The position numbers and the translations under genes were made by a program. Positions 26,773-36,986 of a stretch of 64,000 nucleotides of DNA are shown one piece after another; the first letter of the stretch is position 1; each line of letters opens with the position of its first letter. Under the pieces are notes generated by a model. It did not search any database, was not told the DNA's origin, and saw nothing but the letters and a program-made list of their open reading frames with translations. The stretch comes from an uncultured Colwellia sp. Its GTDB lineage: Bacteria > Pseudomonadota > Gammaproteobacteria > Enterobacterales > Alteromonadaceae. The DNA lies in the NCBI GenBank assembly GCA_913058395.1, contig CAJXQI010000021.1:1-64000 (forward strand). Direction: 5' to 3'.

Positions 26773-27642
26773 TTAAAGGGCTAGGTGCTCACTTAAGTAA
26801 TCAACTAAGGCACGTATTTTTGGCGAGAGTTGACGGTTATGCGGATATACCGCCCATATGCCTTCATCGGCTTCTTGAAATTGGCTTAGTAATGGCAATA
26901 ACTTTCCTTGTGAAATAAAGTCTTTCACGTAATAGTCAGGTAGCTGAACAATGCCTAAGCCTTTTAATGCCGCATCGGTTAATCCCGTGCCGTTATTGTA
27001 ACGAAGCGAGCCTTTAACTTTAATGGTTTTTTCTTTTCCTGCGACTTTAAAGCGCCAATAATCTAGTGTACCTAACAAGCAACTATGATCGTTGAGCTCA
27101 GATAATGAATGCGGCATGCCGTATTTTTCAAGATACTGTGGTGAAGCGCAAAGATAGTTTGTTCGACTCCCTAGCTTCTTCGCCATCAATGTTGAATCAG
27201 CCAATTTGCCTAAACGAATGGCTAAATCGAAACCTTGTTCAACCATATCAACTTTTTGGTTACTCAAGTATGCACTGACCTGAACCTCACTGTGCTGTTG
27301 AATAAAGTCATTGACTAAGGGCAGTATTTTCTGTTCACCGTAGGTTACGGGAGCCGTTAGTTTTATATGACCTTGTGGCTTTTGTTGCAAGTTAGTCACC
27401 ACGCGCTCTGCTTCTTCAATACCATCTAAAACACTGCGGCAATGCTGGTAGAAAAGTTGCCCCTCTTGGGTTAATGATACTTTTCGCGTGGTTCGATAGA
27501 GTAACTTGACGTTAAGCCTTTGCTCTAATGCGGTAATTCTACGACTTACGTGTGCGGTAGATATGTTGAGCTTCTTTGCTGTCTGAGTAAAACTGGTTGT
27601 TTCTGCAACATAAACAAACTCACTAATACCATCAAAGTTCAT
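26773..27642 (-). CDS. LysR-family transcriptional regulator
   Basis: 289 residues. Helix-turn-helix FTQTAKKLNISTAHVSRRITALEQRLNVKLLYRTTRKVSLT (about 18-58, read as adjacent motifs) and an effector domain of the CrgA/AaeR-like type. Divergent from frmA with a 284-base shared upstream region. LysR regulators often control the gene they diverge from, and formaldehyde-detoxification genes in several proteobacteria have a LysR neighbour, so control of frmA-fghA is the best inference. Confidence 0.9.
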   Translation of the reverse strand: MNFDGISEFVYVAETTSFTQTAKKLNISTAHVSRRITALEQRLNVKLLYRTTRKVSLTQEGQLFYQHCRSVLDGIEEAERVVTNLQQKPQGHIKLTAPVTYGEQKILPLVNDFIQQHSEVQVSAYLSNQKVDMVEQGFDLAIRLGKLADSTLMAKKLGSRTNYLCASPQYLEKYGMPHSLSELNDHSCLLGTLDYWRFKVAGKEKTIKVKGSLRYNNGTGLTDAALKGLGIVQLPDYYVKDFISQGKLLPLLSQFQEADEGIWAVYPHNRQLSPKIRALVDYLSEHLAL

Positions 27643-27917
27643 GCTTGTTCCTTAGTCTCTATCGATCACTTAAACCTAATTGTTACATATAGGTAAAAGT
27701 AATTTGTTGTTTTGCTATATTATCATTTTACAGGAAATAAATATAATAGCTTCATTGATTAAGTTTGCAGTTTTAGAAAAATCGTTATGACTGATTATAT
27801 TCAACTATAGTTATTTGTACTTTTTAAAATAAACCGCATGAACTTTTGCACACTCAGTTACTAAGTAAGCGAAAAGCGTTTAGTGACAGATGAAAAATTA
27901 ACTTTTATAAGTATTGA

Positions 27918-29057
<1,140 letters not shown>

Positions 29058-29098
29058 TTTTTAAGCTTATTGCATACAAGCTTAGTGCATAGTAGATA

Positions 29099-29124
29099 CT
29101 TGCCTTGAAACACTTCAAGGCAAG
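29099..29124 (+). other. intercistronic hairpin between frmA and fghA
   Basis: A perfect 11-bp stem CTTGCCTTGAA / TTCAAGGCAAG with an ACAC tetraloop and no T-run. It is more like an mRNA stabiliser or processing element than a terminator. Confidence 0.6.
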
Positions 29125-29151
29125 CTTAGGATTCAGTTAAAAGGTTTTCCA

Positions 29152-29991
29152 ATGACGATAGAAAATATCAGTGCCAATAAAAGCTTCGGTGGTTGGCATA
29201 AACAATACAGCCATTATTCAAACAGTGTTAATGGCACTATGCGTTTTGCGATTTATTTACCGCCACAGGTTGCAAAGGGTGAAAAAGTTCCAGTACTTTA
29301 TTGGTTATCAGGCTTAACCTGTAGCGATGAAAACTTTATGCAAAAAGCAGGCGCGCAACGTATAGCTGCAGAATTAGGCATTGCCATTGTGGCGCCTGAT
29401 ACTAGCCCTAGAGGTGAAGATGTTGCCAATGATGATGGCTATGACTTAGGCCAAGGTGCCGGTTTTTATGTTAATGCGACACAAGCTCCGTGGAATAAGC
29501 ATTTTCAGATGTATGATTACATTGTTAATGAATTACCAGAGTTGATTGAAGCAACATTTCCTGTAACTCAGCAACGGGCAATTTCAGGTCATTCAATGGG
29601 CGGACATGGCGCGTTAATGATAGCACTGAAAAATGCCAGTCGTTATAGCTCAGTATCGGCATTTAGTCCTATTACTAATCCGGTTAATTGTCCGTGGGGA
29701 CAAAAGGCTTTTAGTGCTTATTTAGGCAATGATAAAGCAACTTGGCATGATTATGACGCTAGTGTATTAATGCGTAACGCTACTGAATTTGTGCCTGCAA
29801 GAGTTGACCAAGGTAAAGGTGATGACTTTTTAGTTGAACAATTAAAGCCCGAAGCGTTAGTGGCTGCAGCAACAGAAAGTGATTATCCGCTTGTGCTAAA
29901 TCAGCATGAAGCTTACGACCATAGCTATTACTTTATCGCTAGCTTTATTGAAGAGCATTTACGTTTTCATAGTGAGCATTTTGTAAAGTAG
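29152..29991 (+). CDS. fghA: S-formylglutathione hydrolase
   Basis: 279 residues, esterase-D/FrmB family. Nucleophile elbow GHSMGGHGA (Ser about 147), acid Asp in DDFLVEQLKPE, and His in AYDHSYYFIASFIEEH. LYWLSGLTCSDENFMQKAGAQ is the family's oxyanion-side block, read in two parts. It hydrolyses S-formylglutathione to formate and glutathione, the second step after FrmA. A long terminator hairpin follows. Confidence 0.95.
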   Translation: MTIENISANKSFGGWHKQYSHYSNSVNGTMRFAIYLPPQVAKGEKVPVLYWLSGLTCSDENFMQKAGAQRIAAELGIAIVAPDTSPRGEDVANDDGYDLGQGAGFYVNATQAPWNKHFQMYDYIVNELPELIEATFPVTQQRAISGHSMGGHGALMIALKNASRYSSVSAFSPITNPVNCPWGQKAFSAYLGNDKATWHDYDASVLMRNATEFVPARVDQGKGDDFLVEQLKPEALVAAATESDYPLVLNQHEAYDHSYYFIASFIEEHLRFHSEHFVK

Positions 29992-30042
29992 CGAGATTAA
30001 TTTAGCGCTGAAACTGCACCTTTAAGTGGTTTAAGTATAGCG

Positions 30043-30080
30043 AAAAGCTAGCCTGTTGATGATCAACGGCTAGCTTTTTC
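30043..30080 (+). terminator. rho-independent terminator after fghA
   Basis: Stem AAAAGCTAGCC / GGCTAGCTTTT (30043-30053 with 30068-30078), extended inward by GTTGAT / ATCAAC, followed by T. Confidence 0.85.
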
Positions 30081-30111
30081 ATTTTAGGACCGGGTCTTTA
30101 AATATTGAAAT

Positions 30112-30705
30112 TTACAAAAGCTTTGCGGTGATGACGTAACGTTCGTTAGCGTCGTTACCTATGGCGTTAAATGGGTAACAGGTAATGAGGATTAAGCTGC
30201 TGTCATTGGCTAGAACCGGTAATTGCCCTGATGAAGCGTCAACAATATCAATCGCTTCAACTTGGTATAACTGACTTTGCCCGTGTTGATCTGTCATTGA
30301 AATGACATCTTTCATTAGTATATCCTCCAAAAAAGCAAAATGACTATCGCGATGTCCTGCAACGACAAAAGGTTGAGCGCTATTGGTTTGATTAAAGGGC
30401 GCAATAGCGCCAGCTGAAAACGCCAGTGTGGTTGGGTCGCCACCATTTAGCACAACAATATCTTCATTTAGGCGTTTAAATGACAACTCGGCAATGGGAA
30501 AAGTATCAGCCCATGGCCAAGGTTTTATTGCAACTTTCGTATTTGTTGTTTTATTGCCTTGAAGTTGGTTTTGCTGCGTCATTGCTTCTTGCCAGCTATA
30601 ACTAATTAACGCTTGTGACAGCCATGCTTTAGTTGGTAGCCAACTGGCATTAATGCACAGTAAGCTACCGATAAGTAATAACGCTTTAAAGGCGATAGTC
30701 GACAT
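30112..30705 (-). CDS. class GN (marine proteobacterial) sortase
   Basis: 197 residues from ATG 30705, one base after the stop of the upstream target gene; an earlier in-frame start at 30723 would overlap it. One N-terminal membrane helix (about 5-25). Sortase triad: His in VVAGHRDSHF, Cys in LILITCYPF, Arg in ANERYVITA. Such sortases occur in Gram-negative marine bacteria, each usually with a single dedicated substrate encoded next to it, as here. Where the substrate ends up is not established for most systems. Confidence 0.9.
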   Translation of the reverse strand: MSTIAFKALLLIGSLLCINASWLPTKAWLSQALISYSWQEAMTQQNQLQGNKTTNTKVAIKPWPWADTFPIAELSFKRLNEDIVVLNGGDPTTLAFSAGAIAPFNQTNSAQPFVVAGHRDSHFAFLEDILMKDVISMTDQHGQSQLYQVEAIDIVDASSGQLPVLANDSSLILITCYPFNAIGNDANERYVITAKLL

Positions 30706-30706
30706 G

Positions 30707-32980
30707 TTACTTCGACCAGGCACGTAAGGTTAAAGGTGCGATTAACATTAATAACAAGCCAAGTATAAATTGCTGGTGCCAACCTAGTGCTGTTTTAGGC
30801 ATAGCAACCATTAAGTTTTCATGGGCTTTTGCTAGCATGTTCGACTTTTGTGCTGCTGTTTGTAAAGAAGGCTCAGGTTGTTTTTCAACAGCAATGAAAC
30901 TGGTGTATGGGGAAATAATTTGGTGAGCAATTGAGGTTGTGATGACCTGATGTTTTACTTGCTCTTTATCAGCGCCCATTACGAGTCCATCTAATAAGTC
31001 TTCAATTTTACTACGCGCCCATACTGTTGATATGCCCTGTGATTTTTGGTTGTCATCAATAATCAACTGCTGGTACCAAGGCTGAAATGCGGTATCGCCT
31101 GTTAGCTGCACGCTAGTGATAGGAAATTTAGATTTGATAGCGACTTGCATGGGCTCACCAAGGTATAAATCTGTGATCTTTTTCGGATAAACATCAACTT
31201 GCTGATGAATTTTGTTGTCGAACATTAGCTCAATGTTACTGACCGCAGGTTGGCTAATTTTAGTCATTAAGGCTGACATACTCGCTTGTACGTCATTATT
31301 GTTCTGAATGAACACGTAGCTGCCACGACCAAACTGAGCCGCTTTCTTCATAAAATAACCATTCGGTGCTGCGCCAATGCCAACGGTGAATAAGCGAAAG
31401 TCTCTTTGCGCACCATCAAGCAATTGCATCAACTCAAATTCATTGGCAACGGCGCCATCAGTAATAAATACCACTTGGCGAATAGCTTGTGATGATTGTT
31501 GACTATTTTTTGCCATGACCAATGCTTGGCTTAAAGGTCGGTACATTTCGGTGCCGCCATCGGCCTGTAAATGATTGATAAATTGTTGTGCCTGATTAAT
31601 GTTACGACGGTTGACCATTTGGGTGTTGCTAAAGAGCAAATTAACCGAGTCACTAAAGGCGATAATGTTAAAACTGTCGTTGTCATTTAGCCGCGATATA
31701 GCATGTTGCAAACTGGCTTTTGCTTGCGCCATAGAGCTACCTTGCATAGAGCCAGAGGTATCAACAATGAAAATAATATCTCGCGCTATTACTTCAGTGT
31801 TATCAGCACGCGGTGGAAAAAAGGTCAGTAAGGTAAAATACTCGCCATCAACTTGTTCTGTAAAACTGCTAATTTGTGGCTTTTGGCTTGGCTCAAGCTG
31901 CCAGGTTAAATTAAAGTTTCGATTAGCAATACTTCGAGCTTTAGATAGGGTGATTAAATACTGTGACTGTTGATTATCAATTACTTTGGTATTAATGGCA
32001 TGGCTAGTGCTTCGAACAGAAGATATTGCCACGCCAGCGTTGAGGTTAATATTAATTGTTGCCTGGCTTTTTGCCAAAACCTTGCTGTTTGGTGCATTAA
32101 GGTTTGGTGCGCTTAGGTTTAACGCTGGAAAGTCTTCTGTACTATTATTTGATGCGCTGTTGTATGACGTATACTCATGTGAGGTGTTTTTCTTTGAGGT
32201 ACTTTCGTTTAAGACCCTTTCATTTAAGGCTATAAATTCCGAAGTACCATTTTCTGAATACAGCTCAGCGGGAGACTGTTGATAATATGCGGGTTGATAA
32301 CGTGTGGTCATGGCTAACGGTAAATTGATATTTAACTCGTCGTTGAAAAATGTCACCGGCATAATAAAAGTTAAAGTAACTACCACGGTTGATTGCGCAG
32401 GAATGTTAGCAATATTATTGGTAAATAAATTAGCTCGTTGTTGCCGCACTAAACTGGTTTTTTTACCTTGACGCTTCGCCTTGTTATAAACAGCTTTAGC
32501 GGCTTTTTTCTCCATTATTTGACCAACGATTTCTTTGTCACCCACTTTGACTGATAAATGTTTAATCGCGGCATTTTCCGGCAATGGAAATTGATACTTG
32601 CCTTCAAGCTCAAGATTATATGGGTTGATAAAAACTTGTTTTATTTGTGTATAGGCCATTAAACCACTGACCTCGATATCTGCGGTTATATCGATTGGTA
32701 GTGCGACGCGTTTGTTTTTATCAGGGTGATTAAACAATAACTGTGGGCCGTGAATAAGACTGTTTCCACTTTTATCGCCATTGAACAATTGAGCTGAGCC
32801 CAGATCATTGTTGATGTTTTGACTTTGTGCTAATGGCACAACAACCGCCACCAGTATTAAAAGTAGCGTAATAGCCAAAAAAGCTTTCAACCATTTACGG
32901 CGCGCCTTTTTACGCTTTTGCTGATAAAAATATGAGTCTTGATAATCTATTAATCTTAAGTTTTTGTTTGAATTGAACAC
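30707..32980 (-). CDS. marine sortase target protein (VIT + vWA domains)
   Basis: 757 residues. Basic N terminus with one membrane helix (about 31-51). VIT domain (about 85-215, with PLPENAAIKHLSVKVGDKEI). A Ser/Asn-rich linker (about 245-305). vWA domain (about 401-575) with intact MIDAS motifs DTSGSM (407-412) and FITDGAV. The last 31 residues form a sorting signal: MPKTALGW, a hydrophobic helix, and a basic end RAWSK. This is the sole candidate substrate of the adjacent sortase, whose ATG follows one base after the stop codon. It is probably a surface or periplasmic adhesion-type protein; the ligand is unknown. Confidence 0.88.
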   Translation of the reverse strand: MFNSNKNLRLIDYQDSYFYQQKRKKARRKWLKAFLAITLLLILVAVVVPLAQSQNINNDLGSAQLFNGDKSGNSLIHGPQLLFNHPDKNKRVALPIDITADIEVSGLMAYTQIKQVFINPYNLELEGKYQFPLPENAAIKHLSVKVGDKEIVGQIMEKKAAKAVYNKAKRQGKKTSLVRQQRANLFTNNIANIPAQSTVVVTLTFIMPVTFFNDELNINLPLAMTTRYQPAYYQQSPAELYSENGTSEFIALNERVLNESTSKKNTSHEYTSYNSASNNSTEDFPALNLSAPNLNAPNSKVLAKSQATININLNAGVAISSVRSTSHAINTKVIDNQQSQYLITLSKARSIANRNFNLTWQLEPSQKPQISSFTEQVDGEYFTLLTFFPPRADNTEVIARDIIFIVDTSGSMQGSSMAQAKASLQHAISRLNDNDSFNIIAFSDSVNLLFSNTQMVNRRNINQAQQFINHLQADGGTEMYRPLSQALVMAKNSQQSSQAIRQVVFITDGAVANEFELMQLLDGAQRDFRLFTVGIGAAPNGYFMKKAAQFGRGSYVFIQNNNDVQASMSALMTKISQPAVSNIELMFDNKIHQQVDVYPKKITDLYLGEPMQVAIKSKFPITSVQLTGDTAFQPWYQQLIIDDNQKSQGISTVWARSKIEDLLDGLVMGADKEQVKHQVITTSIAHQIISPYTSFIAVEKQPEPSLQTAAQKSNMLAKAHENLMVAMPKTALGWHQQFILGLLLMLIAPLTLRAWSK

Positions 32981-33096
32981 CTGTATTCTCCAATATCCTT
33001 GTGATACTGCTTATTTAAACAAGAGAAAAAGTGTTGCTTGCGGTTAAATCAGGGCAATGTAATGAGCAATTGTGGCTAAATTATGGCAGGTGTGAA

Positions 33097-33128
33097 ACAC
33101 CAGTGCCTACGAAAGCAGGCGCTAGTGT
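33097..33128. repeat. REP-like palindrome
   Basis: Arms ACACCAGTGCCT and AGGCGCTAGTGT pair at 10 of 12 positions around ACGAAAGC. The core resembles the GCCT-N-GAAAGC-AGGC palindromes dispersed in many proteobacterial genomes. Only this copy is in the window. The remaining bases of the 314-base gap (32981-33294) show nothing else. Confidence 0.5.
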
Positions 33129-33294
33129 CGAATGATAGTGCTACTATGTGCTTTCTTCACCATTTTTTGTAGGTCGAAATTGTAAGTCGAAAGCTTTATC
33201 CTTTGTTTCCATATTGCAAAATTTTTGCATATAACCTTAAGTTGAGGTTATTGAGTCATACAAATACTACTAATCAGTTCTGGGAAAATAACGA

Positions 33295-33768
33295 TTGTCG
33301 AAATTAAATAATGAGCTTCATGTACTTAGTGAGCTATACGACATTAATCATCAGCTTATGCCGTTAAAGGATTTAGCTGATAGAGAGCTTGCTTCTATTC
33401 GTGGGCTAACGGGCATGGTTTATACCCCTTACTTAGATGATTATATGCAAGTCGCTATTAAGAAAGCTGAGATAGTAGCCTGCTTGAAAAATCAAAAGCT
33501 GCTGCCGTTATCAGAAGTTGAGGTGATCCATACCGCACTAAATGCGCTATACAGTAGAGCAAGAACTCGCAGTGTTGTTGAATATCAAGGTCGCAACTAT
33601 GAACGTAGATTTTTGCCGTTAAAGCTGAGTAAGTCAGGTAAAAATGTTCAAAAATGGGCCAAAGTTTGGCTCTTGCAAGACGATAATGGCAGAGTTGTAC
33701 CCGCTTGGGAAAGCCAAGTACGAGAGATATGGCCAACGTACTACTTAATTAGATCTATCGACATATAA
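33295..33768 (+). CDS. uncharacterised soluble protein
   Basis: 157 residues, no domain I recognise. No signal or membrane segment. The middle is basic (RARTRSVVEYQGRNYERRFLP, about 90-110, in parts) and the end is Trp-rich (KWAKVWLLQ, PAWESQVREIW). The frame begins at TTG 33295, with GGGA about 9 bases upstream; the first internal ATG (33358) would remove 21 coding-like residues. It is isolated, so context gives no clue. Confidence 0.55.
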   Translation: MSKLNNELHVLSELYDINHQLMPLKDLADRELASIRGLTGMVYTPYLDDYMQVAIKKAEIVACLKNQKLLPLSEVEVIHTALNALYSRARTRSVVEYQGRNYERRFLPLKLSKSGKNVQKWAKVWLLQDDNGRVVPAWESQVREIWPTYYLIRSIDI

Positions 33769-33810
33769 TCCAGCAATTTTTGGTATTGGCCATTTGAAGT
33801 TTTTAATATC

Positions 33811-35025
33811 TTAATCGTAGCTAAGTTTTACTTTTGCTAGCAATTTCTTATGAGCTTTTGACCAAAACTGACTGGTTATTTTATTGATAACATTTGATTC
33901 AGCATTAATCAGTACGGCAAAACCAATATCTAAGTCAGGCGAATAGCCAATATCAGCTCTAAAACCCGCAACCCAGCCTGAGTGATAAACTATTGGGTGG
34001 TCACCAAACTGATAAATACGCCAGCCGTAACCGTAGTGCGCATCCGTTAAATGGTTGCGCCAATATCTGCGGCGCAAATCTTTTTTAGTTTTAATACGTG
34101 GTGTGGTCAGTTCGTCTAATAATGCTGGTGAAAGCACGGTAGGTTGATAACCTAAATTAGCAATTAACCATTTCGCTAAATCTGTAATGCTGGCATTAAT
34201 TCCTGCTGCTGGCGCGACTTTATAGTAGTCGGGTTCAACATCGACAGTACGCCAAACATATTTTCTAATATCATTACCTTGCTTGTCTTTTCTGCCTGTT
34301 TTTATGCGCTTTCTTAATATATGGGGTTTAGCGGTATTGCTGTTGTTACGAAAAACATCAATGCCTACAGAAGCATTTACCATTTTTAGTGGTGAGAATA
34401 TTCTTTCTTGTAGCAAGGTGGAATAGGTTTTAGTTTGGCTAGCTTCGATTGCTGGCTGTAAAAATCCATAGGCGATATTTTGATAACCGTAGCATTTGGC
34501 TGGCTGACATATTGGCTTAACGCGATCAAAGCGGTTAATTATTTTTTCCATACTCCAATTTTCATGCAATAAATTGTCGTAAGCATTTGGCATTAGTCCG
34601 CTAGAGTGACTTAGTAAGTGTTTTAATTGAATTTTATCAGCTGCACCTTTAGTGGCGAGGGTAAAGTTAGGCAAATACTTGGTAATTGGGTCGGACAGGT
34701 TTAATTGCTGCTCTTGCGCCAACATAGTGGTGATAGTTGCAGCAAATGGTTTTGATACTGAGGCTAAACGGAAGACTGTATTGTTGTCGACTTTCTTTAA
34801 TTTTTTGGTATCGGTATAGCCAAACTTCTCTAATGCGATGACCTTATTATTTTTTACGATGGCATATGCGCCACCAGGAATATTGTGCTTTTTTAATTCT
34901 TTAGCAAAATCAGCCGCGAGTTGTTTATTTAAACGCTGTAGTTCGTTTGCATTGGCGTTAAGACCTAAGGAGCTAGCAAAAATAAGAAAATACGAGATGG
35001 AAATTGTTAAAAAACGAACAAGCAT
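33811..35025 (-). CDS. serine hydrolase, beta-lactamase class C/CubicO family
   Basis: 404 residues with a signal peptide (about 1-26). Catalytic Ser-Lys in ASVSKPFAATI (SxxK, about 90-97), Tyr-x-Asn in GYQNIAYGFLQ, and a late VYHSGWVAGFRADIGYS that occupies the KTG-like position as HSG. This combination is typical of penicillin-binding-protein-like esterases or peptidases and not of a proven beta-lactamase. Periplasmic. Stands alone, divergent from the DGC-domain gene. Confidence 0.82.
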   Translation of the reverse strand: MLVRFLTISISYFLIFASSLGLNANANELQRLNKQLAADFAKELKKHNIPGGAYAIVKNNKVIALEKFGYTDTKKLKKVDNNTVFRLASVSKPFAATITTMLAQEQQLNLSDPITKYLPNFTLATKGAADKIQLKHLLSHSSGLMPNAYDNLLHENWSMEKIINRFDRVKPICQPAKCYGYQNIAYGFLQPAIEASQTKTYSTLLQERIFSPLKMVNASVGIDVFRNNSNTAKPHILRKRIKTGRKDKQGNDIRKYVWRTVDVEPDYYKVAPAAGINASITDLAKWLIANLGYQPTVLSPALLDELTTPRIKTKKDLRRRYWRNHLTDAHYGYGWRIYQFGDHPIVYHSGWVAGFRADIGYSPDLDIGFAVLINAESNVINKITSQFWSKAHKKLLAKVKLSYD

Positions 35026-35203
35026 GAATTGGACTCAAATTGAAAAAACAGCTAATTCTATAGGCTTGCTAGTAAAATACAAAGCAAAAGAATTGCTCGT
35101 ATGAAAACACATACTTACAAAGTGTAAAGTTAAAATAACTTTTTCTTTCATTTCAAATTGAAATATCTCATAACAATTAACCTGGATAGTAAGCTAAAAA
35201 ACA

Positions 35204-35217
35204 TTGATCTACATCAA
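35204..35217. promoter_or_regulatory. perfect FNR/EtrA-type box
   Basis: TTGAT-CTAC-ATCAA matches the FNR consensus exactly. A TAAGAT -10-like hexamer lies at 35239-35244, the spacing expected for a class II FNR-activated promoter (box centred near -41.5). It reads toward the DGC-domain gene at 35339. CRP can bind related sites, but the TTGAT half-sites favour FNR. Confidence 0.65.
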
Positions 35218-35338
35218 AGTGTTGGCCGGAAAGTTGACTAAGATGGCATTGTAAGCGAATTGTCGATAATGAAATTCGCGTAATTTTTACGTCTTAATTT
35301 GTTCTAACCTTGAACAAGTTAACACTTTGGAATATGTA

Positions 35339-35713
35339 ATGAAAAACAATAAGCCATTAGTTTTTTCTTGTTCTGGCTGTTCGCACTTAGCAACGATGGC
35401 GAATGATATTGCCTTAACACTAGATAGTGACGGTATAGCTGAAATGTCATGCATTTCATGGCTTATGGCGGTTTCGGATGAAAAAATTAAAGCTAAGTGT
35501 TTAGGTCGAAAAGTTATCTTAATCGAAGGCTGTGGAGATTCTTGTAGCCAAGACTGTTTGATCAAAGCCGGTGTCAACATTGACGCTCATTTTAACATTT
35601 CTGACTTAGGTTTTATTGCCCGTTCAGCTAGTGATGGTTCGCTGCAAGAAAATAGCATTGCTATGGCTCATGTTTATGCTGAATTAAGCCGCTTAGGTTT
35701 AAGTACTACCTGA
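35339..35713 (+). CDS. DGC-domain putative zinc-binding protein
   Basis: 124 residues from ATG 35339 (GGA eight bases upstream). Cys pairs: SCSGCSHLA near the N terminus, Cys in AEMSCISW, Cys in KCLGRK, and EGCGDSCSQDCLIKAG, the family's Gly-Cys/Asp core. Members are small, cysteine-rich and uncharacterised; metal or cofactor binding is likely. A perfect FNR-type box and a correctly spaced -10 upstream suggest oxygen-limited expression, which would suit a redox-sensitive cysteine protein. Confidence 0.65.
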   Translation: MKNNKPLVFSCSGCSHLATMANDIALTLDSDGIAEMSCISWLMAVSDEKIKAKCLGRKVILIEGCGDSCSQDCLIKAGVNIDAHFNISDLGFIARSASDGSLQENSIAMAHVYAELSRLGLSTT

Positions 35714-35804
35714 TGTAATTGCCTTATTCTTATTTATTACTTCCCTATTTAAAGTATCTCTTCTTGTGGTAGCATGTTAACAAAAAACTAATGGTTTCAA
35801 TGTT

Positions 35805-36440
35805 ATGCCTACCGAATCGAGCTCCCAAGCGTTAGCGATATTGAGAGATACTAGCCAATTTTCTTGGTATGTAATTCCTTTATTATTGATTGTTATTTAT
35901 GTCTACGCTCAAGAAGCTGATCGTGGGAACTGGTCTAGATTTCTTGCTGGGTTGGCATTTTGGGGCATGGATTGGTTTAATGAAATATGGAATTCATTAG
36001 TTTTTCATTTTACTCAACATGCACCAGTTTGGGCTGCTCCTGGTGACACTGCATTTTTAATTTTTATTGGTTTAAATGTTGAGATTTGTTTCATGTTTGC
36101 CATCTCGGGTATTGTGGCAACGCTTGCTTTGCCTAAAGACCCTAAAATGAAAATTTTAGGGTTAAATAACCGCTGGTTTTTTGCCATTCTTTTTTCAATG
36201 CTTAGTGTTCTGGTGGAAATAACATTAAACCACATTGGTGCGTTAACGTGGGAGTGGTCATGGTGGAATGCTGATGCCCCTTGGTTGCTTTTCTCCGTTG
36301 GCTACTTGAGTTTCTATAGCGTTTGTTATTGGGTCTACGACATGCCATCAAGGAAAAAACAGTTACAGGTAGTTGGTGGCTTATACGCAATAAATATTAT
36401 TGCCATTGTTGTTTTTGCTGGTGTATTAGGCTGGATATAA
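35805..36440 (+). CDS. uncharacterised six-helix membrane protein
   Basis: 211 residues with about six hydrophobic segments (residues 20-37, 45-62, 80-105, 122-142, 158-176, 188-210). Distinctive Trp-rich stretches such as LAFWGMDWFNEIWNSLVFHF and TWEWSWWNADAPW. I cannot assign a family. It is followed 28 bases later by a GrpB-family gene on the same strand, so the two may be co-transcribed. Confidence 0.6.
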   Translation: MPTESSSQALAILRDTSQFSWYVIPLLLIVIYVYAQEADRGNWSRFLAGLAFWGMDWFNEIWNSLVFHFTQHAPVWAAPGDTAFLIFIGLNVEICFMFAISGIVATLALPKDPKMKILGLNNRWFFAILFSMLSVLVEITLNHIGALTWEWSWWNADAPWLLFSVGYLSFYSVCYWVYDMPSRKKQLQVVGGLYAINIIAIVVFAGVLGWI

Positions 36441-36468
36441 GTTAACTCGAATTGTTTGAGTAAATATA

Positions 36469-36975
36469 ATGATAAGAAAGATAGTAGTAGATAATTACAA
36501 CAGTAACTGGCCCGCACAATTCCAGCAAGAAGAAGCTGCGCTGAAAATAGTGTTTACTGATAGCAATGTTGCCATTCATCATATTGGCAGTACGTCAGTT
36601 CAAGGTTTGTCTGCTAAACCTATTATCGATATTCTAGTTGAAGTTGATTGTTTGTCTTGCTTTGAAGAAAAGCATATAGAACTTGGTGCGTTGGGATATA
36701 TTGCCAAGGGTGAGAACGGTATTGTTGGCCGTCGATACTTTCAAAAAGGTGGCATAAATCGCAGCCACCATTTACATGGTTTTAAACGTAATGATATTCA
36801 TGCCTTAAAACATTTAGCTTTTCGTGATTATTTGCGCAGTAACCCGACTGTAGCCTTGGAATATGCTGAATTAAAACGAGGTGTAGCCGAACAGTGTTTA
36901 CATGATATGAATACCTATATGCAAGGCAAAGATAGCTTTATTCAACACCATCTTGCCTTAGCAATGAAAGTATAA
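36469..36975 (+). CDS. GrpB-family nucleotidyltransferase-like protein
   Basis: 168 residues. GrpB/UPF0157 fold of the polymerase-beta superfamily: HHIGSTSVQGLSAKPIIDILVEV (about 37-59) with the GS motif and catalytic-type Asp, then RSHHLHGFKRND and HLAFRDYLRSNP. The substrate in these proteins is generally unknown; some fuse to dephospho-CoA kinase. Weak ribosome binding site. Convergent with the MscS gene, 11 bases between stops. Confidence 0.85.
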   Translation: MIRKIVVDNYNSNWPAQFQQEEAALKIVFTDSNVAIHHIGSTSVQGLSAKPIIDILVEVDCLSCFEEKHIELGALGYIAKGENGIVGRRYFQKGGINRSHHLHGFKRNDIHALKHLAFRDYLRSNPTVALEYAELKRGVAEQCLHDMNTYMQGKDSFIQHHLALAMKV

Positions 36976-36986
36976 CTGTCTGATGA

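Noticed and set aside
31986-32282. 98-codon rightward frame inside the vWA target gene
   Set aside because: Lies wholly antisense to a gene with clear domains; its repeated Phe/Leu/Ser pattern mirrors the Ser/Asn-rich linker on the other strand.
33811-35025. True class C beta-lactamase (AmpC)
   Set aside because: SxxK and YxN are present but the KTG position reads HSG, the pattern of CubicO/esterase-type relatives.
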